A stretch of DNA of 64,000 nucleotides from Maniola hyperantus (GCF_902806685.2 NC_048539.1:13342501-13406500); one strand, 5' to 3'. Shown: positions 53,011-64,000, counted from the first letter of the stretch. Made by a program: numbers and translations. Notes: generated from the letters alone by a model not told the origin.

Positions 53011-53590
53011 TAGACAAATTATAAAACTGTTTTTGAACCAGACCTTTGAACTCTGGTAGAAAAATCTAGCAGCATAAATATTGTAACAAAGGAGGTACGA
53101 AAGTTCAAATATAATTTACAGTAAGGGAAAGGGAGGGATTCATTAAGAAGGTTCAAATATTGACCTGAGATATATTTTCTTGGAAATGGAAGTCGGTGGA
53201 ATGTAACGATAGCGTACCTTGCTCCCTTAATGGGGATATAAAGATGGTTCTAATTTAATTTACTTACATTATGTATGCCGGAACAAAGGTGGGTTGAATG
53301 AAATTAATATTCTCTAAAGACGTATATTTTTAATAGGTACATTGGTTATATATACATCATGCTATGCATTATTTTATTTAAATTTAATGCCCTATTAATA
53401 TACTGAACTATTTATAAGGGATGGGATGAAAATGCTTAAATTAGTGTTTACTTTTCCAAGTAAGCAAATGTAGAAATCAACTTTAGATTAGTGCCCGTGT
53501 TTACATAGATGTCTAGGTAGACAGAATTTCTACTTAAATGCTTAATAAAATATTCACTCAAAACCCGTAAGAAATAGGATGTAATTACTT
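53011..53590. other. Intergenic stretch
   Basis: AT-rich; nothing recognised. Confidence 0.4.
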
Positions 53591-53595
53591 TAGCA

Positions 53596-54103
53596 AAAAA
53601 CCGGCTAAGTGCGTGGCGGGCCACACGCAGTGTAGGGTTCCGTAGTCACAACTTAGTCATGATAGTTTTCCTTGATAATTGATTATAATATATAGTACAG
53701 CTGTGAATTTTTTCACGTTCCTATATACTACCATTTGGCTGATACAGGGGGGGACACTTGACTCTAATAAAAATTATCACTTTAAAACATCATATTTTTC
53801 AAACGGATCTAGAAATCGAAAAATGATGTTCCCACACCCACAATATTTTTAAAAGACCTATTTAACGATACCCCACGCTATGGGGTAGACGAGAAAAAAA
53901 AACCATCCCCATTTTACATGTAAAAAAAATTATTTATCACAATTTTATTTCACCACTTTGTTGGCGTGATTAATATTTATACCCCATGCCAAATTATAGA
54001 TTTCTAGCACTAATAGTCTCTGGGATTGACTGAGGATGGACGGACGGACGGACATGGCCAAACTATAAGGGTTCCTTGTTTACTACGGCACCCTAAAAAC
54101 AGA
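53596..54103 (+). repeat. Dispersed repeat (aaaaccggcta ... ggcaccctaaaaa type)
   Basis: Begins 'aaaaaaccggctaagtgcgt' and 'agggttccgta', has a (gacg)n tract at 54035-54052, and ends 'tactacggcaccctaaaaa'. A Lepidoptera repeat related in its ends to family E but in opposite order. Non-coding. Confidence 0.6.
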
Positions 54104-54335
54104 CAAAAACTAAAGTCGTAAACATCCGGGGAGTTTTCCGTGAGATGAAATAAAGTAAATTCTCTAAATCTTCTCTAGACTTATAAGGTTATTTATGTAG
54201 CAAGAAAGCTGTGTTTATAAAGCTCTAATATTGCCCTGATCGTAAAAGTAATATACCTAAATTTTTTCCAAGATAAACATAACATTTTTAACAGCAAGCA
54301 AACAAGATATACATTTATCTAAATATACCTACCTG

Positions 54336-54538
54336 CTAGATGATGCCTGCGACTTCATCCGCGTGGATTTAGGTTTTTTTAAGAATCCCTTGAGAATTCT
54401 TTAACTTTCCGAGACAAAAAATAGCTTAAGTAGTGCAAGCTATTTCTGTATCAAATTTCGTCAAAATCAGTTAAACGGATGGGACGTGAAAAGCTGGCAG
54501 ACAGATAGACACACTTTCGTATGTACCTAATATATAGA
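54336..54538 (+). repeat. Family A repeat
   Basis: 'ctagatgatgcctgcgactt' to 'cacactttcgtatgta', with an internal deletion. Confidence 0.78.
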
Positions 54539-54863
54539 ATATGCATATTTGTAAAACAGAAGAAAGAGAGAGTAATTTTAGACCTTTCTGGCAGCATAAT
54601 TTAATTATTCTTCGCCGTCTCGAGTACTAATTGCGATCAACATGGAATGCATTATGCAACTAGAATGAAACAAAAAGTTCCACGTTAAAGGTTAAGAATT
54701 CTCCCACGGTAGTTAAAAGCAATAAGTGGCACTACAATTAATCCTAACTTGGTAAAAATTCCATCCTGCATTATTGTTGAACTCTTCCTAATGCATAAAA
54801 TATTTGCAATAAATTCATATACTTACTTACTTAGGTAGTAATGTATTATACCGGGCTTAACAG

Positions 54864-54948
54864 AGCTTGAATCCCCGGGAAGGCAACATAGGTTACTTTT
54901 ATCCTGGAAAATCAAAGAGGTCCAACTGGATTTGACGAAGTCGCGTAC
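54864..54948 (-). repeat. Family A repeat fragment
   Basis: 'gaatccccgggaaggcaaca', 'ggttacttttatcctggaaa' and 'gacgaagtcgcg', reverse orientation. Confidence 0.6.
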
Positions 54949-54949
54949 C

Positions 54950-55418
54950 ATGGTACTATCGTACGTAATACCTACCTATAATAATTTTAACCAAATACTT
55001 ATTACGAAAGAAAAGACATCGAACACGAGTTGCCTTACAATTATTACTAAATCGATTAGAAACAACACATCGAATACAAATAGCGGATATTGTTTTAGAA
55101 ACTCGTTAGTTACACACTAAATAAATTATTATTTGGCGTTTATGTAACAGTATAAGTCATGGCATATTCTCTGAATCATGTTTAAACAAACCGTAATATT
55201 ATATGGACTTTAAAAAAATCTCCACGTTTTTCCTTGAATGACTGAGCTATCAATAAAATTATTATTAAGTAAATAGAAAGGGTAGGTTTCTTCAATCTTT
55301 AATACCGGAACAGCGGAACATAATTTTTTAAGCAACTTACTTAAAATACCGAAAATGACTTATTCGAAATCAAATCTAGCATCCAAAGAACGTATATCAA
55401 ACTGTAAGCAGCCGTGCT
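54950..55418. other. Intergenic stretch
   Basis: AT-rich; nothing recognised. Confidence 0.4.
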
Positions 55419-55419
55419 G

Positions 55420-55878
55420 TCTTACAAACATTAGGGGAAAAATCTAAATACCGTGGATTTGTGGTTACATCACACAAATGTTGTCTGTCTGTCTCTCTGT
55501 CTGTCTGTCTGTCCATCTGTCTGTCAAGAAATGAAGAAACCTACAGGGTACTTCCCGTTGACTTAGAATCATGAAATTTGGCAGGTAGGTAGATCTTATA
55601 GCTGACATTTGGGGAAAAATCTGAAAACCGTGAATTTAGGGTTAGATCACACAAAAAAAATTAAATTGTGTTCATGAACTAAAAATTAGTATTTTCAATT
55701 TTCGAAGTAAGATAACTATATCAAGTGGGGCATATGAAAGGGCTTTACCTGTGCATTCTAAAACAGATGTTTTTTTTTGTATCATAGTTTTTGAATCATC
55801 GTGCAAAATGTCGAAAAAATACGACTGTAGTACGGAACCTCGTTGCGCGAGCCTGACTCGCACTTGACCGGTTTTTTA
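55420..55878 (+). repeat. Family E repeat, left copy
   Basis: Contains the (tctg)n tract (55483-55525), 'agaaacctacagggtact' and 'tcccgttgacttagaatcat'. It ends 'gcgcgagcctgactcgcact' and 'tgaccggtttttt'. It matches 57400-57862 in the same orientation with few differences. Confidence 0.85.
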
Positions 55879-55879
55879 A

Positions 55880-56160
55880 ACATAGCGAGGCATCTTTTTC
55901 CGCTATGTAACAACTAACAAGTGAATGTGCTGTGACATTCGCGTGACTCGCACGTATCAGATAGATTTCTAGGCGCGAAGAAATAACAGAAATCTGTTTA
56001 CGATACGTGTAATTAGATAATTATTTCCCACTAAACTGTCGAGTGGTTAGATTGGATTATGTGTCGTGAAACTTTTGTGATTGACAAAAATTATATTTCA
56101 GTTATTTATGATTTGAGACTTTCACCTTTTAATAATACCGTCTTGTTTTTTCTTGTAGCG
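55880..56160. other. Spacer between family E and the minisatellite
   Basis: A short 'gaggcatctttttccgctat' resembles the MITE end at 2341. No gene is present. Confidence 0.4.
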
Positions 56161-56165
56161 AGTTT

Positions 56166-56980
56166 TAATTTTTTGCCGAAAACAGGTGTACTTAGGTATA
56201 GCTTGATTTTTTTGCCGAAAACAGGTGTACTTAGGTATAGCTTGTTTTTTTTGCCGAAAACAGGTGTACTTAGGTATAGGTTAATTTTTTTGCCGAAAAC
56301 AGGTGTACTTAGGTATAGCTTGATTTTTTTGCCGAATAGGTTAATTTTTTTGCCGAAAACAGGTGTACTTAGGTATAGCTTGATTTTTTGCCGAAAACAG
56401 GTGTACTTAGGTATATAGGTTGATTTTTTGCCGAAAACAGGTGTACTTAGGTACCTATAGCTTGATTTTTTGCCGAAAACAGGTGTACTTAGGTATAGGT
56501 TAATTTTTTTGCCGAAAACAGGTGTACTTAGGTATAGCTTGATTTTTTGCCGAAAACAGGTGTAGGTACTTAGATATAGCTTGATTTTTTTGCCGAAAAC
56601 ATGTGTACTTAGATACTTATAGCTTGTTTTTTTTTGCCGAAAACAGGTGTACTTAGGTATAGGTTAATTTTTTTGCCGAAAACAGGTGTACTTAGGTATA
56701 GCTTGATTTTTTTGCCGAAAACAGGTGTACTTAGGTATAGGTTAATTTTTTTGCCGAAAACAGGTGTACTTAGGTATAGCTTGTTTTTTTGCCGAAAAAA
56801 GGTGCAGGTACTTAGATATAGCTTAATTTTTTGGCCGAAAACATGTGTACTTAGGTATAGCTTGTTTTTTTTTGCCAAAAACAGGTGTACTTAGCCATAG
56901 CTTGATTTTTTGCCGAAAACAGGTATACTTAGCTATGGCTTGATTTTTTTTGTCGAAAACAGGTGTACTTAGGTATAGCT
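56166..56980 (+). repeat. ~39-bp minisatellite, 21 units
   Basis: The unit is ttttttgccgaaaacaggtg followed by tacttaggtatagcttga. There are 21 units by count of the 'tgccgaaaa' core, including one truncated (near 56330). Two variants, gcttga and ggttaa, often alternate, suggesting a dimer higher-order unit. The length varies with the T run. Because the period is near 39, frames stay open on both strands (FLPKTGVLRYSLI / KKINLYLSTPVFG); these are by-products, not genes. Confidence 0.95.
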
Positions 56981-56984
56981 GCTG

Positions 56985-57398
56985 TTTTGTTATAATGTAA
57001 TTTTTATACTACGTAGTGATAATAATGGGTTGATCCTTACATAGCTACTTAATCAGTTGTTAGAAGAGAATAATATCGGCTGTGCTATCTCTACGGCTAG
57101 GATGGCAGTCTTTTACGGATTAATCCGAATTGTATGATGGCTATACAGTGGATATAACTCTGTATGAGCGTCGTATTAACTTGTAAGATTCCATTATGTA
57201 ATACTATTCAGGATTCCGAGCCGCATCGAATTCGGTAATCTTCTTGATGACAGGTTGTTTGTGTAAATACCAACTTGCCGCTTCTACTTCTGGTTATACA
57301 ATATGTGGTAAGTAATGGAATCGTACGTTTTTTGTATATATTACCTAGTTTTGCTTTTAAAGCTGTAATGTTTTTAATGTTGGCCTTTACAAGCGGGT
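56985..57398. other. Spacer between the minisatellite and right family E copy
   Basis: No repeat or gene recognised. Confidence 0.4.
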
Positions 57399-57399
57399 T

Positions 57400-57862
57400 T
57401 TTAGGGTTCCGTACCTCAAAAGGAAAAACGGACCCCTTATAGGATCACTTTGTTGTCTGTCTGTTTGCATGTCTGTCTGTTTGTGTGTATGTCTGTCTGT
57501 CAAGAAACCTACAGGGTACTAATTCCCGTTGACTTAGAATCATAAAATTTGGCAGGTAGGTAGTTCTTATAGCAGACATAAGGGGAAAAATCTGAAAACC
57601 GTGAATTTAGGGGTACATCACACAAAAAAAAATTAAATTGTGGTCATGAACTAATAATTAGTATTTTCAATTTTCGAAGTAAGATAACTATATCAAGTGG
57701 GGTATCATATGAAAGGGCTTTACCTGAACATTCTAAAACAGATTTTTATTTATTTTTTTGCATCATAGTTTTTGAGTTCGTGCAAAATGTCGAAAAAATA
57801 CGACTGTAGTACGGAACCCTCGTTGCGCGAGCCTGACTCGCACTTGGTCGGTTTTTTAAAGG
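57400..57862 (+). repeat. Family E repeat, right copy
   Basis: Complete from 'tagggttccgtacctcaaaa' to 'gcctgactcgcacttggtcg' and 'gttttttaaa'. The closest relative is 55420-55878, 2 kb to the left. Confidence 0.88.
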
Positions 57863-57991
57863 CTTACGGCTGAAATAAGTATTCAATCTATCCGTAATCT
57901 GTCGATAAGTTAGGTACTTACCTAAGATTCACGACGAGACGTTCACGTCGCAAAAAAAACTTATAACAAATATAACAACGTTGCTAAAAAC

Positions 57992-58064
57992 AAGTCCAGT
58001 ATAGTTTGAGCTGTGCGTTGTTAGATCGGCCAGTCAGCCAGCTTTTCCTTTATATACTTAGACT
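57992..58064 (+). repeat. Family B repeat, tail
   Basis: 'agtttgagctgtgcgttgtt' to 'ttcctttatatacttag', joined head-on to family C. Confidence 0.65.
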
Positions 58065-58065
58065 A

Positions 58066-58404
58066 GCTGACCCGCCCCGGCTTCGCTCGGGTGGAATTTA
58101 GAAAATAGAGGTGGGGGTTGAATTTCCAAAAATCCTGGAACACGTATTTCTTTATTTGTGACCGAAAACCCAAATACCAATTTTCATGCAAATAATTTGA
58201 AAAATGACGTACTTTCGTACAAACTTTCATCCCCTATTTAACCCACTTAGGGGTAGAATTTCGAAAAATCCTTTCTTAGTGGATACCTACTCTTTACAAA
58301 GAACACACCCTCAAAATTTCATGTCTCTAAGACCAGCGGTTAAGGCTGTGCGTTGATATATATGTCAGTCAGTCAGTCAGGACTTTGAATTTTATATATA
58401 AGAT
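58066..58404 (+). repeat. Family C repeat (gacccgccccggcttcgctc head)
   Basis: Begins 'actagctgacccgccccggc'. The body has 'gaccgaaaacccaaatacc' and 'aatcctttcttagtggata', the tail is (cagt)n, and it ends 'ttttatatataagatg'. It shares layout and some body words with family B. Confidence 0.8.
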
Positions 58405-58409
58405 GTACC

Positions 58410-58930
58410 TATATTACTATGTAGATATAACTCAGTCTACTTTATCTCACTAAATGCCTGCAACTTCGTGTAAAGACTAAACATATCTTATAGATATAAT
58501 AATTATAAGATAGCGCAATATCTTCTTTCTTTATTGTTAGTACTTACAGGAAACTTACAGGTAACTTATCTGCTTTTCTCAAAATCTAGATCACAGAGTA
58601 CTTTTTACATAATCTAGATCTACCAGTCTGTATGATTAAATAACAATGACTATAAATTCATAACTTTGGCATTTATAATATCAGATAATCTTGTTTACAG
58701 TCGAAGTCGCGTGCATCTTCATCAAAAAGATATTAATCGAACAAGTTTTATAGGACAACTATAGGACAGATAGATAATGTTTTTGTAACGTCGGTACTAA
58801 AAATAGCATCTCAGAATGGTCTCAATGTATTTATTTCAGACAGCTTTATTGAGATTTTATCTCAGCCCCGACTCGTCTCAAATATCTCGGTGGCCATTGA
58901 GCTGTAGACCATAGAGAAGTAGATCTTGCT
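58410..58930. other. Intergenic stretch
   Basis: AT-rich; nothing recognised. Confidence 0.4.
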
Positions 58931-58948
58931 GCGCGATTGCGGGAGAAT

Positions 58949-59105
58949 GACAGCTACAATGTCACGATCGCAATCATCTCTGATTGGTTAACGCTCGCTC
59001 ACTATTGGTTACAATGCATTGTTGCAACAAGAATCGCACAAATTCAGCCAATCAGAACAATTGAGATTGTAATAATGATTGATGCAGGTTTTAATCAATC
59101 GCCCT
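58949..59105 (+). mobile_element. MITE-like repeat, copy 2
   Basis: Near-identical to 1840-2008 (see there). The two copies are 57 kb apart in the same orientation. It abuts the SINE that follows. Confidence 0.7.
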
Positions 59106-59126
59106 ACCGATCTCATTTTGTATTCA

Positions 59127-59508
59127 TCGTTATCATCATGATCAACCGCCAGTTCACTACAGAGCACGGATCTCCTGTCAGAGTGAGAAGGGGTTTTGGC
59201 TATAGACCACCACGCTGGCCATGTGCGGATTGGTAAACTTCACACACCTTTGAGAACATTATGGAGTAGGTACTCACAGGCATGCAGCGCGGATTGGTAA
59301 ACTTCACACACCTTTGAGAACATTATGGATTACTCACAGGCATGCAGGTTTCCTCACGATGTTTTCCTTCACCGTTAAAGCAATTGATATTTAATTACTT
59401 AAAACGTACATAGCTCCGAAAAGTTAGAGGTGCGTGCCCGTGATTGAACCCCCGACCTCCGATTAGAAGGCGGACGTCCTCCTAGGCTATCACAGTGTCT
59501 TCTATATG
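59127..59508 (-). mobile_element. tRNA-derived SINE, reverse, with internal tandem duplication
   Basis: The tRNA-like head is at the right ('gattgaacccccgacctccg', 'attagaaggcggacgtcc'). A block containing 'gcggattggtaaacttcaca' and 'ctttgagaacattatgga' occurs twice in tandem (about 59225-59345), making this copy longer than 33253-33567. Confidence 0.85.
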
Positions 59509-59509
59509 G

Positions 59510-60745
59510 TAGGTAGCTGGTACGTAAGAAATAACACAACCGTATAGCTTCGTAGCTAGTTTATTACTACTGACTGTCGTTGAGTGCACACTAATATACA
59601 TCAATTATGCTTATATTATGTTACATACGAATCTAATATGAAGACTTAAAACTAGGACACTTAGTTCATTTCTTACACTCTCATGCATTTTATAGTCTGT
59701 TTCTTTATCGAACAGGAGTTGTATACTCCATGCAATATGAATGTAACATGTCTATGGTACCTAATAAATATGTCATTGATTGATACTCTAGTATCATTTT
59801 GGCATCTCTCTGTCGGACGCAAACAAAAACCAACCAACATCTTAATATACAGATTCGGATATTGGGTTTGAGGCCGGACTGTGTGGTAGGTAGGTATGAT
59901 ATTAATTTTTCAGTTGGGTGATTCGATGAAAAGTAAGTAGGTTAGTAAGTAACTTGATGTTGTCACTGAATAAATATACCCTACTTTTGAAATAGGTCAG
60001 TAAGGGTTGCTGGAGGCCAGAAGGTTAAGTCCCGAACTTTTGGAGTCCAAAAAGAATTCTTCTTATACCTTATTTCTTGCCTAAGTGTACCTAACTGCGA
60101 AAGTATAATGCAGACATGGCCAACCAGTAGCGTGCACAGGGCATGCATTTTCGGTACTAAATACACTAATATACTATACTTTTCAAAGACTCTCGTCCAT
60201 CGGCAATATCACTCAGTAAATTGACGATCAACTAGGTAATATTTTCGCAATTTTATTTGACTGTTTATATTTTTAGACAAAATTCAACAAAATACTAAAT
60301 GTACTTACTAAGTATATTATTTATATACCACTTACCTATTCAAAATTCAGGGTAAGCACTGCCTTTTTGCGTCTATGAAGTGCACTCCACTGTGGTTAGC
60401 GACACCCAGAAAGAGAGCTGGAAGGAATTCTACTCTACTAGAAAAAGAGAGCATGTGTGTCTCTTATCATATCTCTAAATCTCTACTAATAAGTGCATGA
60501 GTCACGGATAAGCATTAGGTACACGGGATTAGGTCACACGAGCTTTAAAAGTACAATACTCGTGAAGTCTATTACTGTACGACGTTTGTTAGCGTCAAAG
60601 CGTCTAGTTTAGGTAAAGAGTCATATTAGTTCGACTAGAATATTAGTCCTAGTTAGTTGGTAAGTTATAAGTTAAGTTAGAGGAGAAATAGGCGTAGAAA
60701 TGAATTTGTTTTTTGTAGGACCGCCTGTGCCACTTATGATAATGT
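59510..60745. other. Intergenic stretch
   Basis: No gene, repeat or RNA recognised. Open frames at 59683-59871 and 59981-60166 have no motif. Confidence 0.4.
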
Positions 60746-60746
60746 G

Positions 60747-60964
60747 CTTATGCTCGCGACTTCGTCCGCGTGGACAACACAAATTTCAAACCCCTTTTTC
60801 ACCCCGTTAGGAGTTGAATTTTTTTTAAACTCTTTCTTAGTAGATGTTTACGTCATAATAGCTATCTGCAAGCCAAATTTCAGCCCTATCCGTCCAATAG
60901 TTTGAGCTGTGCATTAATAGATCAGCCAGTCAGTAAGTCACCTTTTCCTTTTAAATATTTAGAT
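60747..60964 (+). repeat. Family B repeat, full length
   Basis: 'cttatgctcgcgacttcgtc' to 'gtcaccttttccttttaaat'. Confidence 0.87.
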
Positions 60965-60965
60965 A

Positions 60966-61318
60966 TCAAAAGTCAAGACTCTACCACCGTTTCGGAAAGC
61001 AGGTTCTACTGAGAAGACCTAAGGTATTTTTGAAAACGTACAGCTAATATTTTTCGAAAATGGGTGAGGTTTAGATCTACGACTTTTCCGATTTCAGTCC
61101 GCTCTCTGACCGTTGGGCTTTTGCGGCTTTTATTGAGATTCAATGTAAGAGTAAGTTTATGTCAGCAAATCTCAAATGTAAATCCCCTAAAGTTCCCGAT
61201 AAGCGGGCCTTTGTGTCTTTGCCTTGCGGTCCTATCGATCCATGAAAAGGAGCCTTGAGAGTCCTCAATCCTCACAAGATCTCTATTGACCTCTATTCTT
61301 AATAATGCTTATGACTAT
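60966..61318. other. Intergenic stretch
   Basis: Nothing recognised. Confidence 0.4.
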
Positions 61319-61539
61319 CCATCTATACTAATATTATAAATGCGAAAGTGTGTCTGTCTGTCTGTCTGCTAGCCTTTCAAGGCCCAACCGTTAGACTGAT
61401 TTTGACGAAATTTGGTACAGCGGTAGCTTGTATCCCGGGGAAGGACATAGACTACTTTGTATCTCGGAAAATGAATGAGTTCACACGGGATTTTAAAAAA
61501 CCTAAATCTTCGCGGACGAAGTCGCGGGCATCATCTAGT
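61319..61539 (-). repeat. Family A repeat, full length
   Basis: Reverse orientation, from 'atactaatattataaatgcg' and (tctg)n to 'cgcgggcatcatctag'. Confidence 0.88.
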
Positions 61540-61544
61540 GTCAA

Positions 61545-62088
61545 ATATATTATGTGCGCTAGGCATGTCCTTTATCCTAATTTAGAGCTGATAATGCATG
61601 CGTGCAAATTTGCATATAACTGTTAGTCAATTCATTTACGTGCGTCGAATTCCATTTTATTTAGAGGTTGATAGTGTTAGCGATACCTAGCGGTTGGACA
61701 ATTGTGTTGGATAACGAGTCTAGTTTGGCAATGTAGCAAATATAACAATAATAAAGATTTTTAAGCGCCACAGACCAACAAAATCTATGGTAAATGCTAA
61801 TGGGCAGAGGCGTGCAGGTCATAGAGGCATAAATGCACTGCGTACCCCAGTTGTAATAGCTCAATGCATATTTTCATTATGACCTGCCAGTAAACTGGTT
61901 CCTACCTAACTAATGTCTACCCTGGCTTCAAAGTCTGTGCACGCCACTGCTAAAGGTCTTATAGCGCAGAATCGGAAAATTCGAATTCAATATTTGGGAA
62001 CTAATAAAAACAAATAGATATTAATATCTTCTTGCTGTAGATTTGATTTTGGTTATTTTGGGTTTGGGTATTATTGTTCCTGTAAAGA
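61545..62088. other. Intergenic stretch
   Basis: AT-rich; nothing recognised. Confidence 0.4.
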
Positions 62089-62090
62089 TG

Positions 62091-62213
62091 TATAGTGATG
62101 GCAATCGGGGTATGAGGCGAGGGGACGCCCCGCACACCCGCACGTCACCCACGCTCGCCCGCACCGGATTAGCGCGGGGGCTGTGCGGGTGTGCGGGGTG
62201 AACCCACCCCGGT
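62091..62213 (+). mobile_element. GC-hairpin MITE, copy 4 (right end lost)
   Basis: 'tatagtgatggcaatcgggg', core 'cgccccgcacacccgcac' paired with 'gtgcgggtgtgcgggg'. The right terminal repeat is replaced by a family A fragment. Confidence 0.8.
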
Positions 62214-62215
62214 TT

Positions 62216-62265
62216 CCACGGGATTTTTGAAAACCTAAATTCACGCGAACGAAGTCGCGGGCTAG
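62216..62265 (-). repeat. Family A repeat, head only
   Basis: 'cacgggatttttgaaaacct' and 'gcgaacgaagtcgcgggcta', reverse orientation. Confidence 0.65.
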
Positions 62266-62515
62266 TTATTTATATTCTGTATCCCTTGTGTAAAATAAAA
62301 TGCGTATATATCTACCTAACCTAAGCATAGCGTATTCACTTATTGCTCGTTTTTTCTTCAACAGACTCTTTTTATTAACAAACATGACTCGATTCATTTA
62401 GCAAAATATACTCGACTCCGCTCATACATACAAATTAAAGTCCTTATGTTACGATAAATTAGCATAAAGCCTCACTCGAACGACTGACTTTTACCTGAGA
62501 CTGATATCTATTTGA

Positions 62516-62597
62516 AATCGTCTGTGTAGCTTACTACACAGACGATTAGCTATTGTAAAATCCGCTTTAAGAAGCGGTGTTTGATTTTACAATAGCT
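62516..62597. repeat. Two adjacent perfect hairpins
   Basis: 62516-62547: aatcgtctgtgtag and its exact complement around a 4-nt loop (14-bp stem). 62548-62597: agctattgtaaaatc and its exact complement (15-bp stem), enclosing a second ccgcttt/aagcgg stem. There is no spacer between them. Class unknown. Confidence 0.9.
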
Positions 62598-62599
62598 CA

Positions 62600-63960
62600 A
62601 GACGGCTGTCTACTTAATTATGTAGATTGTCCATTCAACACAACACACAACAAATTATGTCAAAGGTTAGATTATTGAAACTAAGCTGTAGACACTTTTG
62701 TCCACCTGCAACAGACCGATAACATGTAACCAGTCCTGTCTCACTGTTGTAGTTCCCACTACAGTTGCCATCATCATGGATAAATCCAGACTACTCCAGA
62801 CATGCTTATATCGCCACCAAATCCTGATAAAATCAAATCATGTAGCGGCACTAATAGAGTCAAACTCTATCAGTGGTGGACTAATCGGTGCCCGATTTGT
62901 CGTCAAAATTGCAAAAGGGCAACTCGGCCATTCGGTCGAGAGGTCTCCCAAGTCGCGTGGATAAAGGACCGTAATTCAAATGCATGGGCCGAAATTTCGG
63001 ACCGATGCCGATTTGTTATATTTCACCTACTATTTTAGCCACGGCCCTTGATTAACATTCCCCTTTCCCTTCCAATTAAGCGTAAAGCTTATGCTAAGAG
63101 TAGGTATGACAATAGTGCAACGGGTGGGGTTTGATCCGGTGACTTTTCGGATTAGGGTCTTGGACTGTAGTAACAAAATGATATGTTTTGTAAAGCCGTA
63201 GTTTATGAGGCTAAAAAATCAATAGTAGAGAACAATTTTTTTCAATTTCTTAACATATAAATAGAGTAATTTCGGCGGGAAAATATTTTTATTTTGAAAA
63301 ATGGAAAAATATTTGTTGTTTACGCCATGTAACGCCATTAATCGCTTTTCGTACAGCATAATGTTAATAATTAATCATTTTAAAAAGGATTAAAAACACG
63401 GCTTTTTTAAATAACTCTCTTTAATAATGAATTCTAGCCCCATAAACTACCGCTATACAAATAATCACGTCATTTTATCACTACAGTCCAAGGCCCTTTT
63501 CAGTCCGCACCTTTAAACGCTGAGCTATTGAGGCTCTAAATTTATCGACTGTCTGCGACAGGGAGTATTCGAGCCCTATTGAATGTAACTAGTTCGACTG
63601 AAAGGTCAGCGTAATAATAATCTGCGAATTCCTTGCTCTGTGATCGCTGATCAGGTTCACAACTAGATCATAAGGATTTCGGTATGTTTCTGATAATATT
63701 AACTTAGCTTGCAAAGGATAACTTGTTTTTCATATTTAATGAGCTGAGGAAAAAAGGTAGCGATGCCACGACTGGCATTTTAGATGCTTAAATTTAATTT
63801 ATAAATAAAATATCTAGATTCTAGGCAAACCGACTACCCGTAACCACAGAATATATAATAGTCGTAACTCCGTAACAATATTCTTAATCAATATCGGATA
63901 CAATTTGCAAGTATATTCACTTAAAACTAATTAAAAGGATTAAACACTAAACCTAATCCC
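62600..63960. other. Intergenic stretch to the window edge
   Basis: AT-rich. Overlapping open frames at 62698-63038 have no recognisable motif and no supporting splice or poly(A) signals. Confidence 0.4.
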
Positions 63961-63966
63961 TACCCA

Positions 63967-64000
63967 TCCCTAATATTATAAATGCGAACGTGTGTTTGTT
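63967..64000 (-). repeat. Family A repeat, cut by the window edge
   Basis: 'tccctaatattataaatgcg' followed by 'aacgtgtgtttgtt' is the 3' end of family A in reverse orientation. Confidence 0.65.

Noticed and set aside
56059..56894. Long open frames on both strands with repeated FLPKTGVLRYSLI-type peptide
   Set aside because: They follow from a tandem array whose period is near 39 bp. There is no independent start, splice or codon evidence.
56166..56980. CRISPR-like array
   Set aside because: Units are contiguous without unique spacers, and the context is an insect nuclear genome. It is a minisatellite.
62698..63038. Overlapping 88- and 78-codon frames
   Set aside because: No similarity I recognise, no splice sites or poly(A) signal supporting a gene.

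Overview
This window is invertebrate nuclear DNA, almost certainly from a moth or butterfly (Lepidoptera). It is AT-rich, genes are split by short GT-AG introns, and more than half of what can be recognised is Lepidoptera-type repeats: tRNA-headed SINEs, elements headed by a 'cgcgacttcgtccgcgtgga' block, RTE-type LINE 3' ends and many foldback MITEs. No bacterial, CRISPR or organellar features are present.

Two host genes can be reconstructed exon by exon, both on the minus strand. (1) Positions 1-5028 hold six exons of a kynurenine aminotransferase / glutamine transaminase K-like, PLP-dependent enzyme. The reading frame is continuous for 283 codons and runs off the left edge before the catalytic lysine. 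(2) Positions 13794-38468 hold a complete five-exon gene of 256 codons for a secreted protein with three chitin-binding type-2 (peritrophin-A, CBM14) domains. It is a CPAP3/obstructor-type cuticular protein. Its first coding exon carries only 34 coding bases of the signal peptide and lies behind an intron of about 16.7 kb.

Two near-intact transposons stand out. At 5083-7257 is an IS630-Tc1-mariner-superfamily element with 32-bp terminal inverted repeats and TA target duplications. Its transposase triad has D-D-82-E spacing, which matches the family I know as Sailor. It sits 55 bp upstream of the aminotransferase start codon. At 46940-51563 is a Ty3/Gypsy LTR retrotransposon on the minus strand, with 227-bp LTRs differing by one base and ATTTT target duplications. 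Its gag and pol are in the same frame, separated by one UGA followed by CUAG, and pol has no AUG of its own near its start. This suggests translational readthrough.

Layout: 1-5028 aminotransferase, with MITEs, SINEs and LINE scraps in its introns; 5083-7257 DD82E transposon; 7260-13790 intergenic with MITEs and an RNase H-type LINE remnant; 13794-38468 the chitin-binding gene, whose first intron is packed with repeats; 38483-46880 repeats and nested MITEs; 46881-51723 the Gypsy element inserted inside an older repeat; 51731-64000 repeats, including a 21-unit, ~39-bp minisatellite at 56166-56980. No tRNA, rRNA or other host gene is supported outside these two loci.
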